A stretch of 64,000 nucleotides of DNA from Variovorax saccharolyticus (GTDB taxonomy: Bacteria > Pseudomonadota > Gammaproteobacteria > Burkholderiales > Burkholderiaceae_C): NCBI RefSeq assembly GCF_030316765.1, contig NZ_JASZYT010000017.1, positions 1 through 64,000 on the forward strand, read 5' to 3'. Below, in pieces: positions 54,270 to 63,559 of this stretch. Each line of letters begins with the position of its first letter. Position 1 is the stretch's first letter. The notes below the pieces were generated by a model. That model was given only the letters and a program-made list of their open reading frames with translations, did not search any database and had not been told where the DNA came from. The position numbers and the translations under genes are program-made.

Positions 54270-54462
54270 CCGGACGCTGGGTCTTGTGTTGCATCACTAC
54301 GGCGCGAGTTGCTACCTGGTCGCCGTCGCAGACGTCCCGAACCTTAGGACTGACGAGGTCACAGCCCCGCAACTTCCTATCGATTCCGAGATTGAACAGG
54401 GCAAGCTCACGCACTCGGCTTTCCATTTGGACATCATGGCATCCAATCTCAGTGTCCCTCAT
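54270..54462 (-). mobile_element. fragment of a tyrosine-recombinase integrase
   Basis: The frame reads QMESRVRELALFNLGIDRKLRGCDLVSPKVRDVCDGDQVATRAVVMQHKTQRPV, which is the start of the catalytic domain of a common small phage-type integrase family, including the first active-site Arg in the KLRGCDL region. The rest of the catalytic domain (His-x-x-Arg and Tyr) is absent. It is a dead piece but shows past integration activity here. Confidence 0.7.
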
Positions 54463-54549
54463 CGCGAGCCGTGGAACACGGGGAACGATCGTCGGGCAGA
54501 AGGCATTAAAGAAGCCCTGGTCCAGAACTGCATGCTCGCTCGAATAGAG

Positions 54550-55404
54550 TCATGCAAAGAACGGGTGGGGTGCTCCTCGGGTTCCCCGCTGCTCCACGAC
54601 CTGGAGCATCCGATACAGATCGCGATCCGGCACCGCCAGAGCGAATTCCTCGCGCAACACGGCGGCGAACGCTTCCGGCGTTTCAAGGTTGCGCCGATGG
54701 CTTTCGCCACTCGAGGCGCGCAGGGTGACCCGATCATTGAACATGGTCAATCGGCTGCCATCAGGCAAAGGACGCGCAGCGATCATGTTGTTCGGATAGG
54801 GCGCGTCCGGATGTGTGGCGGTGTACCAGTTCGCGACCTCATATTCAGCGTCGTACCGCGGGTACGGAATCACTCGATAGATGTGCTCCCATCGCTGCCC
54901 CAGCAACTGCTGGAGCGTCAACTCTCCGTTGACTTCGATGAATCGCATGAGACCATGCGGCGTGGGCTGTTCGACATGAGGCGCAAGCACCAGCGGAGCC
55001 GTAGGCGCCAAGTTGCCGAAGCCAACGTCCGCGAGGTAGGGGCCCTGCGGCAATTCGACCTGGAGCAGCATGTGGATGGCCGGGCGGGGTGCGTCGATGG
55101 CCATGCCGCGAACGACACGTCCCTGCAGGCTCGTCACCCGATAGCCCAGGCTACGCAAGCCAGCGCGAAAGAGCATGTTCAGTTCGAAGCAGTAGCCCCC
55201 GCGCTGGTGGTCGACCATCTTGCGTTGAAGTTCAGGCACGCCGAGTTTCGGCACGCGGCCTAGCGTGATGTCCAAGCTTTCGTAGGCAATGGCGTGCGCC
55301 TGCGAGAAGACGAGGCCGCGAAGCGTTTCGAGCGTAGGCGCTAGCGGGCCAGCGTACAAGATGCGCATCAACCATGCATCGCGATCGAAACCATTCCCTG
55401 TCAT
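54550..55404 (-). CDS. nat: arylamine N-acetyltransferase
   Basis: A 284-residue NAT. The catalytic triad is visible: Cys72 in QRGGYCFELN, His111 in RPAIHMLLQV and Asp126 in GPYLADVGFG. The C-terminal lid region and typical PYPNNMIAARPLPDGSRLTMFNDRV follow. It transfers an acetyl group from acetyl-CoA to arylamines and hydrazines. The ATG at 55404 has AGGAAAG upstream; the longer open frame before it is not NAT-like. The gene stands alone in the accessory region and is intact. Confidence 0.93.
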   Translation of the reverse strand: MTGNGFDRDAWLMRILYAGPLAPTLETLRGLVFSQAHAIAYESLDITLGRVPKLGVPELQRKMVDHQRGGYCFELNMLFRAGLRSLGYRVTSLQGRVVRGMAIDAPRPAIHMLLQVELPQGPYLADVGFGNLAPTAPLVLAPHVEQPTPHGLMRFIEVNGELTLQQLLGQRWEHIYRVIPYPRYDAEYEVANWYTATHPDAPYPNNMIAARPLPDGSRLTMFNDRVTLRASSGESHRRNLETPEAFAAVLREEFALAVPDRDLYRMLQVVEQRGTRGAPHPFFA

Positions 55405-56329
55405 CGCACTTTCCTGTGGCATCCTTCGTTTGGGCGGTTCGCAATGCTGCAGCGCACGGCTTCTGGAGTCAACTGCGACGGCCGTTGAAGCCCGAACGGC
55501 AGCTTCCGACGCCTGGAAAAGTCCTCCGGAAGGTCTGCTTTGGGCCTTGACCACCACTCAAGCGACGTGAATTGCGGTGGCTCGATCTGGCTTCGAAATC
55601 GGGTTGGGGCAGTCGGCGAGGGGATGCACTTCAGGCGATGTCCGCAATGCCTTGGGACCGGCCGAATGTCCTGGGATTTCGCGGCACCTGAATGACCGCA
55701 CTCGGGATCACAGCGCAAGTTGGTCTGGCGGCAGGGGGGGACCTCAAGCGCTGTAAAGCTGATCCCTGGCGAGCTTGACCGGAACATGTGGAGTCAAGAC
55801 CCGACCGCACGGATCTCGGCCTATTGCGAGCGCACGTAGAGCCCCACCACCCGCATCGGGCTCGCTGTGCCGACCTCCGCCGACGATTGCACCCTTGCCA
55901 AAGCCTTGCCTCCCGGCCGCGTGAACGAAAGGGACGTTTGCTCCCACTTTCGAACGCACTTGCGAAGGAGCATGGGGCCACAAGTGCACAAAGGAATTTC
56001 CGGACCCGCTCCTCGGTCAGATCCGGCTCTTTGCCTTCGGCTTTGCGCCCAAGAGCTGGCGACTATACCGGGATGACTGCAAGCGCTAGGCCGCGGCGCC
56101 TTGGCGGCGCGACGCTCATCGACTCCCATGGGCCCGCACTGCGCTTTCGCGGACGGTGATGGAACCCGTAAGTGGCCGTTGGGTGTACAGGCCGCGCCGG
56201 CGGCTGCCGCCCGCAGGGGCGGCCGAAGCCATCGCGGCATGCGGTGCCCGAACACGCGCTCCTCGCTGACAGAGACTCGTCAGGGTTCCGGCCATGCTGG
56301 GTATCCTTCGCTAATCACACAGCACATCT
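55405..56329. other. long region without a convincing gene
   Basis: About 920 bp. Overlapping short frames exist on the minus strand at 55744-56255, but no frame keeps a domain-like sequence for long and no ribosome site was found. Probably decayed or intergenic. Confidence 0.4.
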
Positions 56330-57034
56330 ATGACACGCCGCCGCCCCTGCGTTTTCCCCATCATCGACGTGCTGGACCGGGCTCAAGCCGTCAGGAGTGC
56401 CGAGATGGCCTTCGCCTTGGGTGCGGACGGCATTTTCTTCATGAACTCGGATGACGACGACGGCGTGCTCCAGGCGGTCACGAAAGAACTGCGAGCCTGC
56501 TGGGGCGACAGGTTGCTGGGGGCCGGGTATGCGACGCTGGGACCGGCCGCGGCCTTGCAGCGCAGCCTGCGTGACCACCTCGATGCCACCTGGACCGCTC
56601 GCAGGGATATCACCAGTGAGGCGGCATCGTCCGATGCGGTGGAAGCATCGAAGATCCTCCGCGGCCATCGCGACCACCGCGTGTTTGCATCGATCGGGCT
56701 GCCTGACCATCTGGAGGATCCGCGGCCCGGCGTGGCTGCGGTGCGCGCGCAGGATCTCGGGATGATCCCGACGACCGGCGCTGAAAAGGGGCCGGTGCCG
56801 TACCGAAAGCTCGGCATGATCCGCGGGGCCATCGGCGATTCGCCGCTCGGCCTTGCCGCCTGGGGCCCGACCAGCCTCGCTGCGTTGACCACTCTTCCGA
56901 GCCATGTCTTTGTCTCCACGGCAGGGATGGAAGGCTTTCAGTATCTGGATCCGGACCTGTTTCGCACCTGCATGGGCCGGGTGGCCGAAGCCGTTGCGCG
57001 GACCGCAGCGGGTCCATCGAACCCCTGGTGGTGA
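56330..57034 (+). CDS. TIM-barrel-like protein of unknown function
   Basis: A 234-residue protein starting MTRRRPCVFPIIDVLDRAQAVRSAEMAFALGADGIFFMN, a pattern of beta strand, helix and strand seen at the start of TIM barrels, with a later GMIRGAIGDSPLGLAAWGPTSL and HVFVSTAGMEGFQYLDPDLF. It resembles uncharacterised proteins annotated near phosphoribosyl-binding or BtpA-like barrels, but I cannot fix the family. No signal peptide. Intact and well coding among pseudogenes. Confidence 0.65.
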   Translation: MTRRRPCVFPIIDVLDRAQAVRSAEMAFALGADGIFFMNSDDDDGVLQAVTKELRACWGDRLLGAGYATLGPAAALQRSLRDHLDATWTARRDITSEAASSDAVEASKILRGHRDHRVFASIGLPDHLEDPRPGVAAVRAQDLGMIPTTGAEKGPVPYRKLGMIRGAIGDSPLGLAAWGPTSLAALTTLPSHVFVSTAGMEGFQYLDPDLFRTCMGRVAEAVARTAAGPSNPWW

Positions 57035-57246
57035 ATCCGGTGCGTATCGATGCGGAGCCCCCAAGCGCGGCGGCCCGGCTGAACCCGCGCGCAGAGGTCG
57101 AGCAGGACGCCGGGGCCAACGCCAGAGCCTCAACGTGCTCTGCAGTTGCGCGAGCGGCGTGCCAGCGCAGCGTTGTTGGTTCGTTTCCGGCCCGGTCGTT
57201 GACAAAGACCGACGCCAAACGGCAGTGAAAAAAACTGAAATCATCC

Positions 57247-57439
57247 ATGAACCGTCGGACCGATTTCATTGACCTCGCAAGGTGGGAAGGACACCCGTCG
57301 GCCGTCAGCCGGGGAGTGGCTGGCCGCCGTGGAAACGCAGGCCCAGGCCGCAGGGGTGCGAACGCAGCTCTTCCAGCGCATGCTTGACGGCCCCGCGGCG
57401 GGCATTTTGCAGGGTAGGCCGCCATCGCGTGATGCATGA
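57247..57439 (+). pseudogene. frameshifted paralogue of the small protein at 63341
   Basis: From ATG 57247 the frame reads MNRRTDFIDLA; from about 57278 the neighbouring frame continues QGGKDTRRPSAGEWLAAVE and FQRMLDGPA to a stop at 57437. The intact relative at 63341-63559 reads MNHRSDLVDTIQGLARDEGTRQPSAGDWLADLD and FTQCMDEGPA at the same places. One base is gained or lost near 57276. Small cytoplasmic protein, family unknown. Confidence 0.6.
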
Positions 57440-57620
57440 GGTCCGGACGTCCCGCCGCCGGGGGCGCGCGAGGCGCCTTGTAGGTCCACGCCGATTGCAC
57501 GGAGGGGCGTGGCCGCGGATGATTCTTCCCCGCAAACCGGAACTTCCACGGCCTGAAGAGGCGTTGCGCCGCGCGAGGCCAGCCGGGATGGAGCATCAAC
57601 ATCAAGATGGGAACAGCCGT

Positions 57621-57881
57621 ATGAGCCTGCTGCGCGTCGACCTTTACCAGAGTGCCAGCGATCCGGAGAAGTTTCTCGCTGTCCCGGCCGGGGTAGATCC
57701 CGGCGAGCTCATGGGCCCGATGATCTTCGACAAGGAATACGCCCACGTCGTGCGATACCACGAAGCCTTCGAATTCGATCCAGCCCAGACTTACGCCGGC
57801 GCCAACGCAGCCAAGATTGCCGCGGACATTCTGACGGTGAAATGGGCGACATTCAGCCGAACCCCCTCGGTCAGCTCCTAG
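57621..57881 (+). CDS. small protein (86 aa) of unknown function
   Basis: Starts MSLLRVDLYQSASDPEKFLAVPAGVDPGELMGPMIFDKEYAHV. GGGAAC lies upstream of the ATG. A beta-alpha pattern with no catalytic motif; the N-terminus recalls small DUF6139-type proteins, but this is uncertain. An in-frame ATG at 57588 would add 11 residues. Confidence 0.6.
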   Translation: MSLLRVDLYQSASDPEKFLAVPAGVDPGELMGPMIFDKEYAHVVRYHEAFEFDPAQTYAGANAAKIAADILTVKWATFSRTPSVSS

Positions 57882-58208
57882 CAGCTTCACGCGCAGGCGG
57901 TCACAGTTCAACCTTGCGGCCGAGTCTTGAAAAGGCCCGAACGTTCCTTTCCCGGGCGAGACTGGGAGCACCAACGCCGCACCCAGCGCGGCGCCGCCGA
58001 TCGCCCCCATCCAGGGCGCGCACCGGGTGGTTAATGCGGACCGCCCTAAACATGCCCATGTGAACGCGTGGCTCCTGGATCCGGGGCCGGCCCTGTCGGC
58101 GCGCATGCCCTGTTCTTCGACGCGGCCGCTGCGCCGCGGCCTCCGGAGGCTCGTCTTGCCCTGCTGAGATGGAAAACACGGTACCCGGGCAGTGCGCCTA
58201 CCGGGTCG

Positions 58209-58232
58209 CGCGCCCCGAGACCACGGGGCGCG
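58209..58232. repeat. perfect inverted repeat
   Basis: CGCGCCCCG-AGACCA-CGGGGCGCG has a 9-bp stem and 6-nt loop. It lies 27 bp before the ATG at 58259 of the hydrolase gene. Its position suggests an RNA hairpin in the leader or an operator. Confidence 0.45.
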
Positions 58233-58258
58233 TACCGGTGCGCGTACAGATTGTCGGA

Positions 58259-59239
58259 ATGCAAAATTCGCTCCAGACGCTCAATCCGTTTCTTTCGCTC
58301 TTTCTTCAACTGGCCTCGGAAATGAGCACTTCGTTCTTTGCGCCCGGCTCCCCTGCGGCTTCGACAGGGGCCGCGCGATCAATGACCGAAAGCCACGCCG
58401 AGTACAGCGTCTTTGTGCCGGCGAGTGCGGCTCCTCGGCGCGCGCCATTGCTGGTGATGCTGCACGGTGCAGGGCAGGATCCGGAGGATTTCGCCGCAGG
58501 CACGGCGATGAATGATGCAGCCGAGCGACATGGCGTCGTGGTCTTGTATCCCGCTCAGCTGGTGCGCCACAACGCGCAGAGATGCTGGAACTGGTTCGAT
58601 GCTGACCATCAGACCCGCAGCCGCGGCGACGCAGCCCGTGTCGCGTCGCTGACCCAGGAGGTGGTGCGTGACTTGGAGATCGACCCGGACCGCATCTACG
58701 TGGCAGGCCTGTCTGCCGGGGGTGCCTTGGCCGCGTTGCTGGGCGAAATCTTTCCGGAGATCTACGCTGCCGTTGGCGTGCATTCGGGTCTCGCGCCACG
58801 GGCCGGCACCGACTTGTCCTCGGCACTGGCGGCGATGCGCGGCGTCGCACGCATGCCGACGGCCCCGAGCGGCGTCCCGACCATCGTCTTCCACGGCGAC
58901 AAGGACATGGTGGTCAGCCCGCTCAATGCCACCCAGGTGATCGAGGCCTCGGTCGGCCCCACCTGCCCCTGGGAAGACGCCGAGCATATCGGATCGGACG
59001 GCCGACGAAGCACGCGCCGGACCTATTGGCGACACGGCGTCGGGTGTGGCGAGCACTGGACCTTGCACGAGGGCGGCCATGCCTGGTCGGGAGGCCGGAC
59101 GGCGGGCTCGTACGCCGATCCCCTGGGTCCCGACGCGAGCGAGGAAATGCTGCGATTCTTCGAGGCCCACCGCCGCGGCCCGGTCGCAGTAGCGACGAAG
59201 GCCTCCTGTGGGACGCGGCGCCATCCGACTACCGGCTAA
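58259..59239 (+). CDS. PHB-depolymerase-like alpha/beta hydrolase
   Basis: About 326 residues of an LpqC/extracellular short-chain PHB depolymerase type hydrolase: YSVFVPASAAPRRAPLLVMLHGAGQDPEDFAAGTAMNDAAERHGVVVLYPAQ, CWNWFDADHQ, the nucleophile elbow GLSAGGALAALL, an Asp-bearing IVFHGDKDMVVSP and the His in HEGGHAWSGG. No clear signal peptide is seen. The start is uncertain: ATGs at 58169, 58259, 58322 and 58382 are in frame, and the inverted repeat at 58209 argues against the first. It may cleave hydroxyalkanoate or aromatic esters. Confidence 0.87.
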   Translation: MQNSLQTLNPFLSLFLQLASEMSTSFFAPGSPAASTGAARSMTESHAEYSVFVPASAAPRRAPLLVMLHGAGQDPEDFAAGTAMNDAAERHGVVVLYPAQLVRHNAQRCWNWFDADHQTRSRGDAARVASLTQEVVRDLEIDPDRIYVAGLSAGGALAALLGEIFPEIYAAVGVHSGLAPRAGTDLSSALAAMRGVARMPTAPSGVPTIVFHGDKDMVVSPLNATQVIEASVGPTCPWEDAEHIGSDGRRSTRRTYWRHGVGCGEHWTLHEGGHAWSGGRTAGSYADPLGPDASEEMLRFFEAHRRGPVAVATKASCGTRRHPTTG

Positions 59240-59393
59240 TTTGCAGGCGCAGGCGCCCGCCCGCCAGACGCAAAGGGACGCAGGCATGGCGCAACCGAGA
59301 GATCGGCGGCCGCGGAGCGCGCGCCCGCGGCGTGGCAGGAATCACTCCCTCTCGCGGCTGGAAAGCGAAGGCGCGCATCGCGGCCTGAGCTCC

Positions 59394-59666
59394 TCACAGG
59401 ATCTGAAACCCGCTGTCGCCGGAATGGGGCCTGACTTCATAATCGGTCAGCCAGGTTCTGAGCCGCAACCACAACGCTTCCTCCGCCCCTTCCGTGTCGA
59501 GGAAGGTGCCGAAGAGCGCAATGCGGCACTTGATTTCTTCCTGTCGGTAGAGGTCGGCGTGGTAGCGGTGCCCACCGTTTTCGCCGGGCTCCCGCTCGAC
59601 CCGTACGGACCACCCGTGGGCGAGGAATTTCGAAGCGACTTCGGAGTTCGCTGCGTGGGTGAGCAT
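59394..59666 (-). CDS. small protein (90 aa) of unknown function
   Basis: Starts MLTHAANSEVASKFLAHGWSVRVEREPGENGGHRYHADLYRQEE and ends LTDYEVRPHSGDSGFQIL. A mixed alpha/beta soluble protein without catalytic motif or signal peptide. A TTG at 59723 could extend it by 19 residues. No family recognised. Confidence 0.55.
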   Translation of the reverse strand: MLTHAANSEVASKFLAHGWSVRVEREPGENGGHRYHADLYRQEEIKCRIALFGTFLDTEGAEEALWLRLRTWLTDYEVRPHSGDSGFQIL

Positions 59667-60449
59667 GGTGAGAAAAGAACCTGTTGCTGAGCGATCGCCG
59701 CACGGTGAATCATTCGGATCCAAGCTGAATGCAGGCTGAACGCAGAACCGTGACCCCGAATCGACGTCGATCTGGCGTGCCGCGCGGCGTGTCGCTCTAC
59801 CGGGTCCGTGCCGTGAGGCCCCAGCGTCGCGACCGCAGGGGGCTCAGCTTCACGGCCTGCAGGGCAACGCCGCGCTGGACCGATGCCATGAGGTCAGGCC
59901 GAACCTCGACCACGCCTTCATTGAGCCTTCCTTGATGCCCTCAGCGACCGGGTCTCGGAGATCCAGCGGGAGCCGGTCGAGACGAGCCGCTGCCCCCGGC
60001 CCGTCGGCGCTGGCCCCCACTTGCTGAGCGCTTCCCGTCATGCGGTCGCGCGACGACAAGGTTGCTTCGCGTCGCCCCGTATTGCGCAAGACTTCGGTCC
60101 GGCGCAAGCATGGGCTGGAGCATCGACGTTCCGGGCTTGCGGCGTGCCCGCGGAATCTGGTTACCGTTTGAAAAAGCCGCGCTCTGCGTGGGCAGTCGTT
60201 TCACGGTCCTTGAAAGCGCGCCGCCGGAGCTCGTGCAGCTTTCGCAAACGGACTGCAAGTCGTTGATGCCTATGGTTGTTTCCCACACGGCGAAGGCTGC
60301 GCCAGGGGCTGGATCGAAGCGAAGCAACTCCTGGGACGGTCGCATTCCAAGCGCAGTGCAGGTTGCGTCCTGCCGAGAATCGTTGGCGACCAACCACGCA
60401 CAGCATCGCGCCCTGTTGCGCGCCCCGGGGACTCAACCAGAATGCAGGC
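59667..60449. other. region without a convincing gene
   Basis: About 780 bp. Frames are open on both strands at 59941-60457 but neither shows a domain, signal peptide or ribosome site. Nothing else recognised. Confidence 0.4.
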
Positions 60450-60674
60450 ATGACTGAAGACACCGCGCAGAAGATCTTGCGAGACGCCCGGGCCGAAGCA
60501 ATCAAGACCGCCACACGCATCACCGTGGTCGGTCATCGCCTGAGCGTCCTGGTGCGGCCTCATCCGCCGGGCAGCGAGCCGCGCGCCGATTTCCTCGTTC
60601 ACGGCATCGTCGTCTCGCTGGGAGCGGCGGCGGCAGCGATGGCGGGGAGCCGCTCGCTTCATGTTGCTTCTTGA
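60450..60674 (+). CDS. small protein (74 aa)
   Basis: Starts MTEDTAQKILRDARAEAIKTATRITVVGHRLSVLVRPHPPG, helical then extended, with a final Ala-rich segment (VVSLGAAAAAMAG). The ribosome site is weak and no family is recognised, so the gene is tentative. Confidence 0.4.
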   Translation: MTEDTAQKILRDARAEAIKTATRITVVGHRLSVLVRPHPPGSEPRADFLVHGIVVSLGAAAAAMAGSRSLHVAS

Positions 60675-60787
60675 TCCAAAGGCCGCGTTGAACCGATCGA
60701 GCATCGATGGGATGCTTCAAGCCCAGCCCCGCCGCTGCTCTCGGTAGCAGGAGTGAGGCGGTGCTCCCCGCTCCAGGGTCAAGCTCT

Positions 60788-61216
60788 CTAAGCCGGACCG
60801 GCGGGCGAGTGATCCGTCAGGATCGACGCGGCTCGATAGGCAGAGCGCCCCGCGGTTTTCGTGTAAGCGACCAGCGTCTGCATCTGGCGCTGGCGCTCTT
60901 GCGGCGTCGGGTCGGCCGTCTGGTTGAGCAGGGCTTGGCTGACTTCGAGCAGCGCAACGGCGGAGGTGATGCAGAAGTGGATCGCTGAATCCTCTGGTTT
61001 CTCCTCGTAGCGCGCCTTCTCCGCCTGCAAGGCCATCGACTGATCTTTGGCGCTCATTGACGCCAGCAGCGTCGGTCCATAGTAAGGCACCTCGGCGCGA
61101 TCCGCGCCGCTGCCGAGGATCTGGTCCAGCTCCTTCAGCGCTCGTTCGAGGCGAAGCCTGGTTTCGGACGGATCAATTCGGCCTGGGACGTTGGCCTCGT
61201 ATCGTGGTTCATTCAT
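60788..61216 (-). CDS. helical protein of unknown function (142 aa)
   Basis: Starts MNEPRYEANVPGRIDPSETRLRLERALKELDQILGSG and continues with mainly helical sequence (SMSAKDQSMALQAEKARYEEKPEDSAIHFCITSAVALLEVSQALLNQ; YTKTAGRSAYRAASILTDHS). No signal peptide or membrane segment. It looks like a genuine soluble protein. No family recognised. Confidence 0.65.
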   Translation of the reverse strand: MNEPRYEANVPGRIDPSETRLRLERALKELDQILGSGADRAEVPYYGPTLLASMSAKDQSMALQAEKARYEEKPEDSAIHFCITSAVALLEVSQALLNQTADPTPQERQRQMQTLVAYTKTAGRSAYRAASILTDHSPAGPA

Positions 61217-61663
61217 CTGGCGATTGTCGCCGTCTGTTCATCTAGCCCCGCGCCGGCCTGTGACGCGGCATCGGTGCAGTCGATTCGCTGCCTGCTTCCT
61301 CGCGCGCTGCATCTTCGCTGAAGCGCAGAAAGCTGCGCAAGCTGACCGGCACTTCCGCCCCTGCGTCAGCCGTTCCCGCATCTGTCCCGCAAGCCGAGCC
61401 ACGGGCGGCATGCACAAGGGGCGACGGGCAATAGCGACACCAACACGATTCGCCAGGCGGTGGTCGGATCATCTTGACCAATGTGGGGCTCGGCGCCGGG
61501 CTCTGCCTGCAAGGCGCCAAGGTCAGCAATATCCAGCTCTGAGGGGGCGAGCCCGGTCAGCGACCGTTGACGCCTCCACGTGTTTGCAGAACGGCAGGCA
61601 ACAGCGTGGCCGATCCCATGCACGTTGCGTCGTGTGGGCCGCCTCCCACCGCCGCGCTGCCCT
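61217..61663. other. intergenic region with possible gene end
   Basis: About 450 bp. On the plus strand at about 61462-61542 a short frame reads GGGRIILTNVGLGAGLCLQGAKVSNIQL before a stop, which looks like the end of a lost protein. The rest shows nothing recognisable. Confidence 0.3.
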
Positions 61664-61837
61664 TCAGGGCTTCTTCGGCTCGACCTTGCTGGGGCGGGAA
61701 GGCACTTGCTGGGGCAATTCGACGGGCGTTGCCCCGTCGGGGTTGGTCGCCGTTTGGTGCGCGGCGTCCGCGAGTCGGTCCGGGCTGCCGGGTGAAGCAA
61801 CGCTTCGGGGACGGAGCCTTTTCGTGGGAGCGGTCAT
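61664..61837 (-). CDS. small basic, Pro-rich protein (57 aa)
   Basis: Starts MTAPTKRLRPRSVASPGSPDRL and ends VPSRPSKVEPKKP; disordered and basic. The call rests on an excellent ribosome site, CAAGGAGACATCACC, directly before the ATG. No family recognised. It may bind nucleic acid, but nothing proves this. Confidence 0.5.
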   Translation of the reverse strand: MTAPTKRLRPRSVASPGSPDRLADAAHQTATNPDGATPVELPQQVPSRPSKVEPKKP

Positions 61838-62113
61838 GGTGATGTCTCCTTGGACGAGTGAGAAGGCGCGGGCCACAGCAATGCCTCGCCGTGTTTCGCC
61901 CTGCGGATCGGGGCGGGCCAGCGGCCAGCCGAGGGAAAGACGATTTCAGGGGGGCAGGTTCCGCTAGACACTGTGTCACCGGAAACGCGATGCGGCATGG
62001 CGAAGAAAACCTGCTTGTCGGTAGGCCCCGTCCTTCGCGGACGCGCGATTGAGACCGAGGCGTCAAAGCGCTGTTCCGGCGCACCAGCAAGGGTCCCTGC
62101 ACTGGAGACGGCC

Positions 62114-62505
62114 ATGGATGCGATCCAAGGTGACTACGTGCTTGCTCACACGAGCGCGCGCACCCTTCGCGAGATCGACGAACTCACAGGCAGGTCTGGA
62201 ACGCATCGCGGGTGGAGACCCCGGAAAGGTGAAGTGCCGTTTGTCGGCCTTGGACCGCGAGTGGGACGTCGACCGGGTCCTGGAAGCCGAAGCGGCCAAC
62301 GTGGGTCTCGCCGGCCTGGCCCTCGGGATTTTTGGGAACCGCCGGTTCCTTGGTTTGCCTGCGGTGGCGGCGGCCAGCGTGCTGGCGCAAGCACAGACGG
62401 GGCGCTACCCGCTCCATCTTCCGATCGCTCGGCGCACGCACTTCCAAGGAGATCGCCAGGGAGCGCTTCGCTGCGAGGCGCTCAGAGGCGATTTCGAGTC
62501 GCCGC
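62114..62505 (+). pseudogene. frameshifted small membrane-associated protein, tandem copy 1
   Basis: Three frames carry successive pieces: MDAIQGDYVLAHTSARTLREIDELTG; then LERIAGGDPGKVKCRLSALDREWDVDRVLEAEAANVGLAGLALGIFGNRRFLGLPAVAAASVLA; then RTSKEIARERFA, with a final ALRGDFE. The hydrophobic middle and the REWDVDRVLE entry correspond to copy 2 at 62593-63055. At least two frameshifts make it non-functional. It resembles DUF2892-type small membrane proteins. Confidence 0.6.
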
Positions 62506-62592
62506 AAGGATCGGAGCTGCCGCCGCGCGGGGGAGGTGTCGGGCAGGAAGAAGGGTCTTCGAGGGAGGAGGGCGTCTCTCCGCGGCGACGAG

Positions 62593-63055
62593 ATGACTGG
62601 CCGTCTGCCCCCGGCGGCGCTTCGGCTCGAGCAGCGCAGCGCACCGGAGGTCAACGCGGCCATCCGAGCTCGGACTGAGGCAGAGCTCACTCGCTTGGAA
62701 GGCGCGGATCGCGCAAGCCTCGAAGAGAGGCTCGCGGCGCTGAATGAGGAATGGGACATTGAGCGCGTGCTGCAGACGAACGCGCCCATCCTGGTGTTGG
62801 CGGGGCTGGTCCTGGGCGTGCGAGTTGATCGTCGTTCCTGGCGCTGCCCATGGCGGTGCTGGGTTGCTCAGCATGCGCTGCAGGGCTGGTGTCCTATTCC
62901 CGTGCTGCGGCGACTCGGTGTGCGCACGATGCGCGAGATCGAGCGGGGAGCGTCACGGCGTCAAGGCCTTGCGCGGCGACTTCGATCGCTTGCCGCCCGT
63001 TGATGCTCGCACCAACGCACGGATGCGCGCGGTGCTCAGGGCCATCGACGCTTGA
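62593..63055 (+). pseudogene. frameshifted small membrane-associated protein, tandem copy 2
   Basis: The first frame reads APEVNAAIRARTEAELTRLEGADRASLEERLAALNEEWDIERVLQTNAPILVLAGLVLGV; LALPMAVLG then lies in another frame, HALQGWCPIPVLRRLGVRTMREIE in the first again, and HGVKALRGDFDRLPPVDARTNARMRAVLRAIDA in a third, to the stop at 63055. It has the same plan as copy 1: a coiled helix, EWDIERVL, a hydrophobic hairpin, RLGVRT and ALRGDF. At least three frameshifts are needed to restore it. Confidence 0.6.
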
Positions 63056-63340
63056 GGTGTGGCGGCGCGCCCCTGATCGCGTGGACAACCCTCTCGCTGC
63101 CCATGGCGCCGCCGCCCCGCAGCTCAAAGAGGGTTCACGCTCACGACGCCATCAGGGCGCACGCACTCGAGAAAACAGCCACAACGAAGATCTCGCGGTG
63201 CGACGGCGAGCCTCGCGTCGCGCGGCCGCGCCGCGGCGGGCAATCGTCCCTTCGGAAAGCGACTTCAGTCAAGCGGCAAAGCGGGACGTTGTAGGTCAGT
63301 TTCCGCCACCGTCGTTGGCATTGGCCGATGCAATACGGGT

Positions 63341-63559
63341 GTGAAGGCAATGAAGATCATTCTCATGAACCATCGGAGTGATCTCGTCGACACCATCCAA
63401 GGCCTTGCCCGGGATGAGGGCACTCGTCAGCCTTCGGCCGGCGACTGGCTGGCCGACCTGGATCGCCGGGCGCAGGGGGCCGTGGCTGTGCCGCAGCAGT
63501 TCACCCAGTGCATGGATGAGGGTCCTGCGGATGACTCCGGAAAGAAAGAGCCGCAATAG
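63341..63559 (+). CDS. small protein (72 aa), paralogue of 57247
   Basis: GTG start giving MKAMKIILMNHRSDLVDTIQGLARDEGTRQPSAGDWLADLDRRAQG and ending GPADDSGKKEPQ. Its similarity to the broken copy at 57247-57439 (both with RxPSAGxWLA) supports that it is a real protein-coding family. An internal ATG (63350) is an alternative start. Function unknown. Confidence 0.5.
   Translation: MKAMKIILMNHRSDLVDTIQGLARDEGTRQPSAGDWLADLDRRAQGAVAVPQQFTQCMDEGPADDSGKKEPQ

Noticed and set aside
58169..58258. ATG at 58169 as start of the PHB-depolymerase-like gene
   Set aside because: The added N-terminus has no family similarity and the stretch contains a perfect 9-bp inverted repeat; a later start is more likely.
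60062..60457. 131-codon plus-strand frame and the opposing 150-codon frame
   Set aside because: Neither has a domain, signal peptide or ribosome site, and they mirror each other as expected for GC-rich noncoding DNA.
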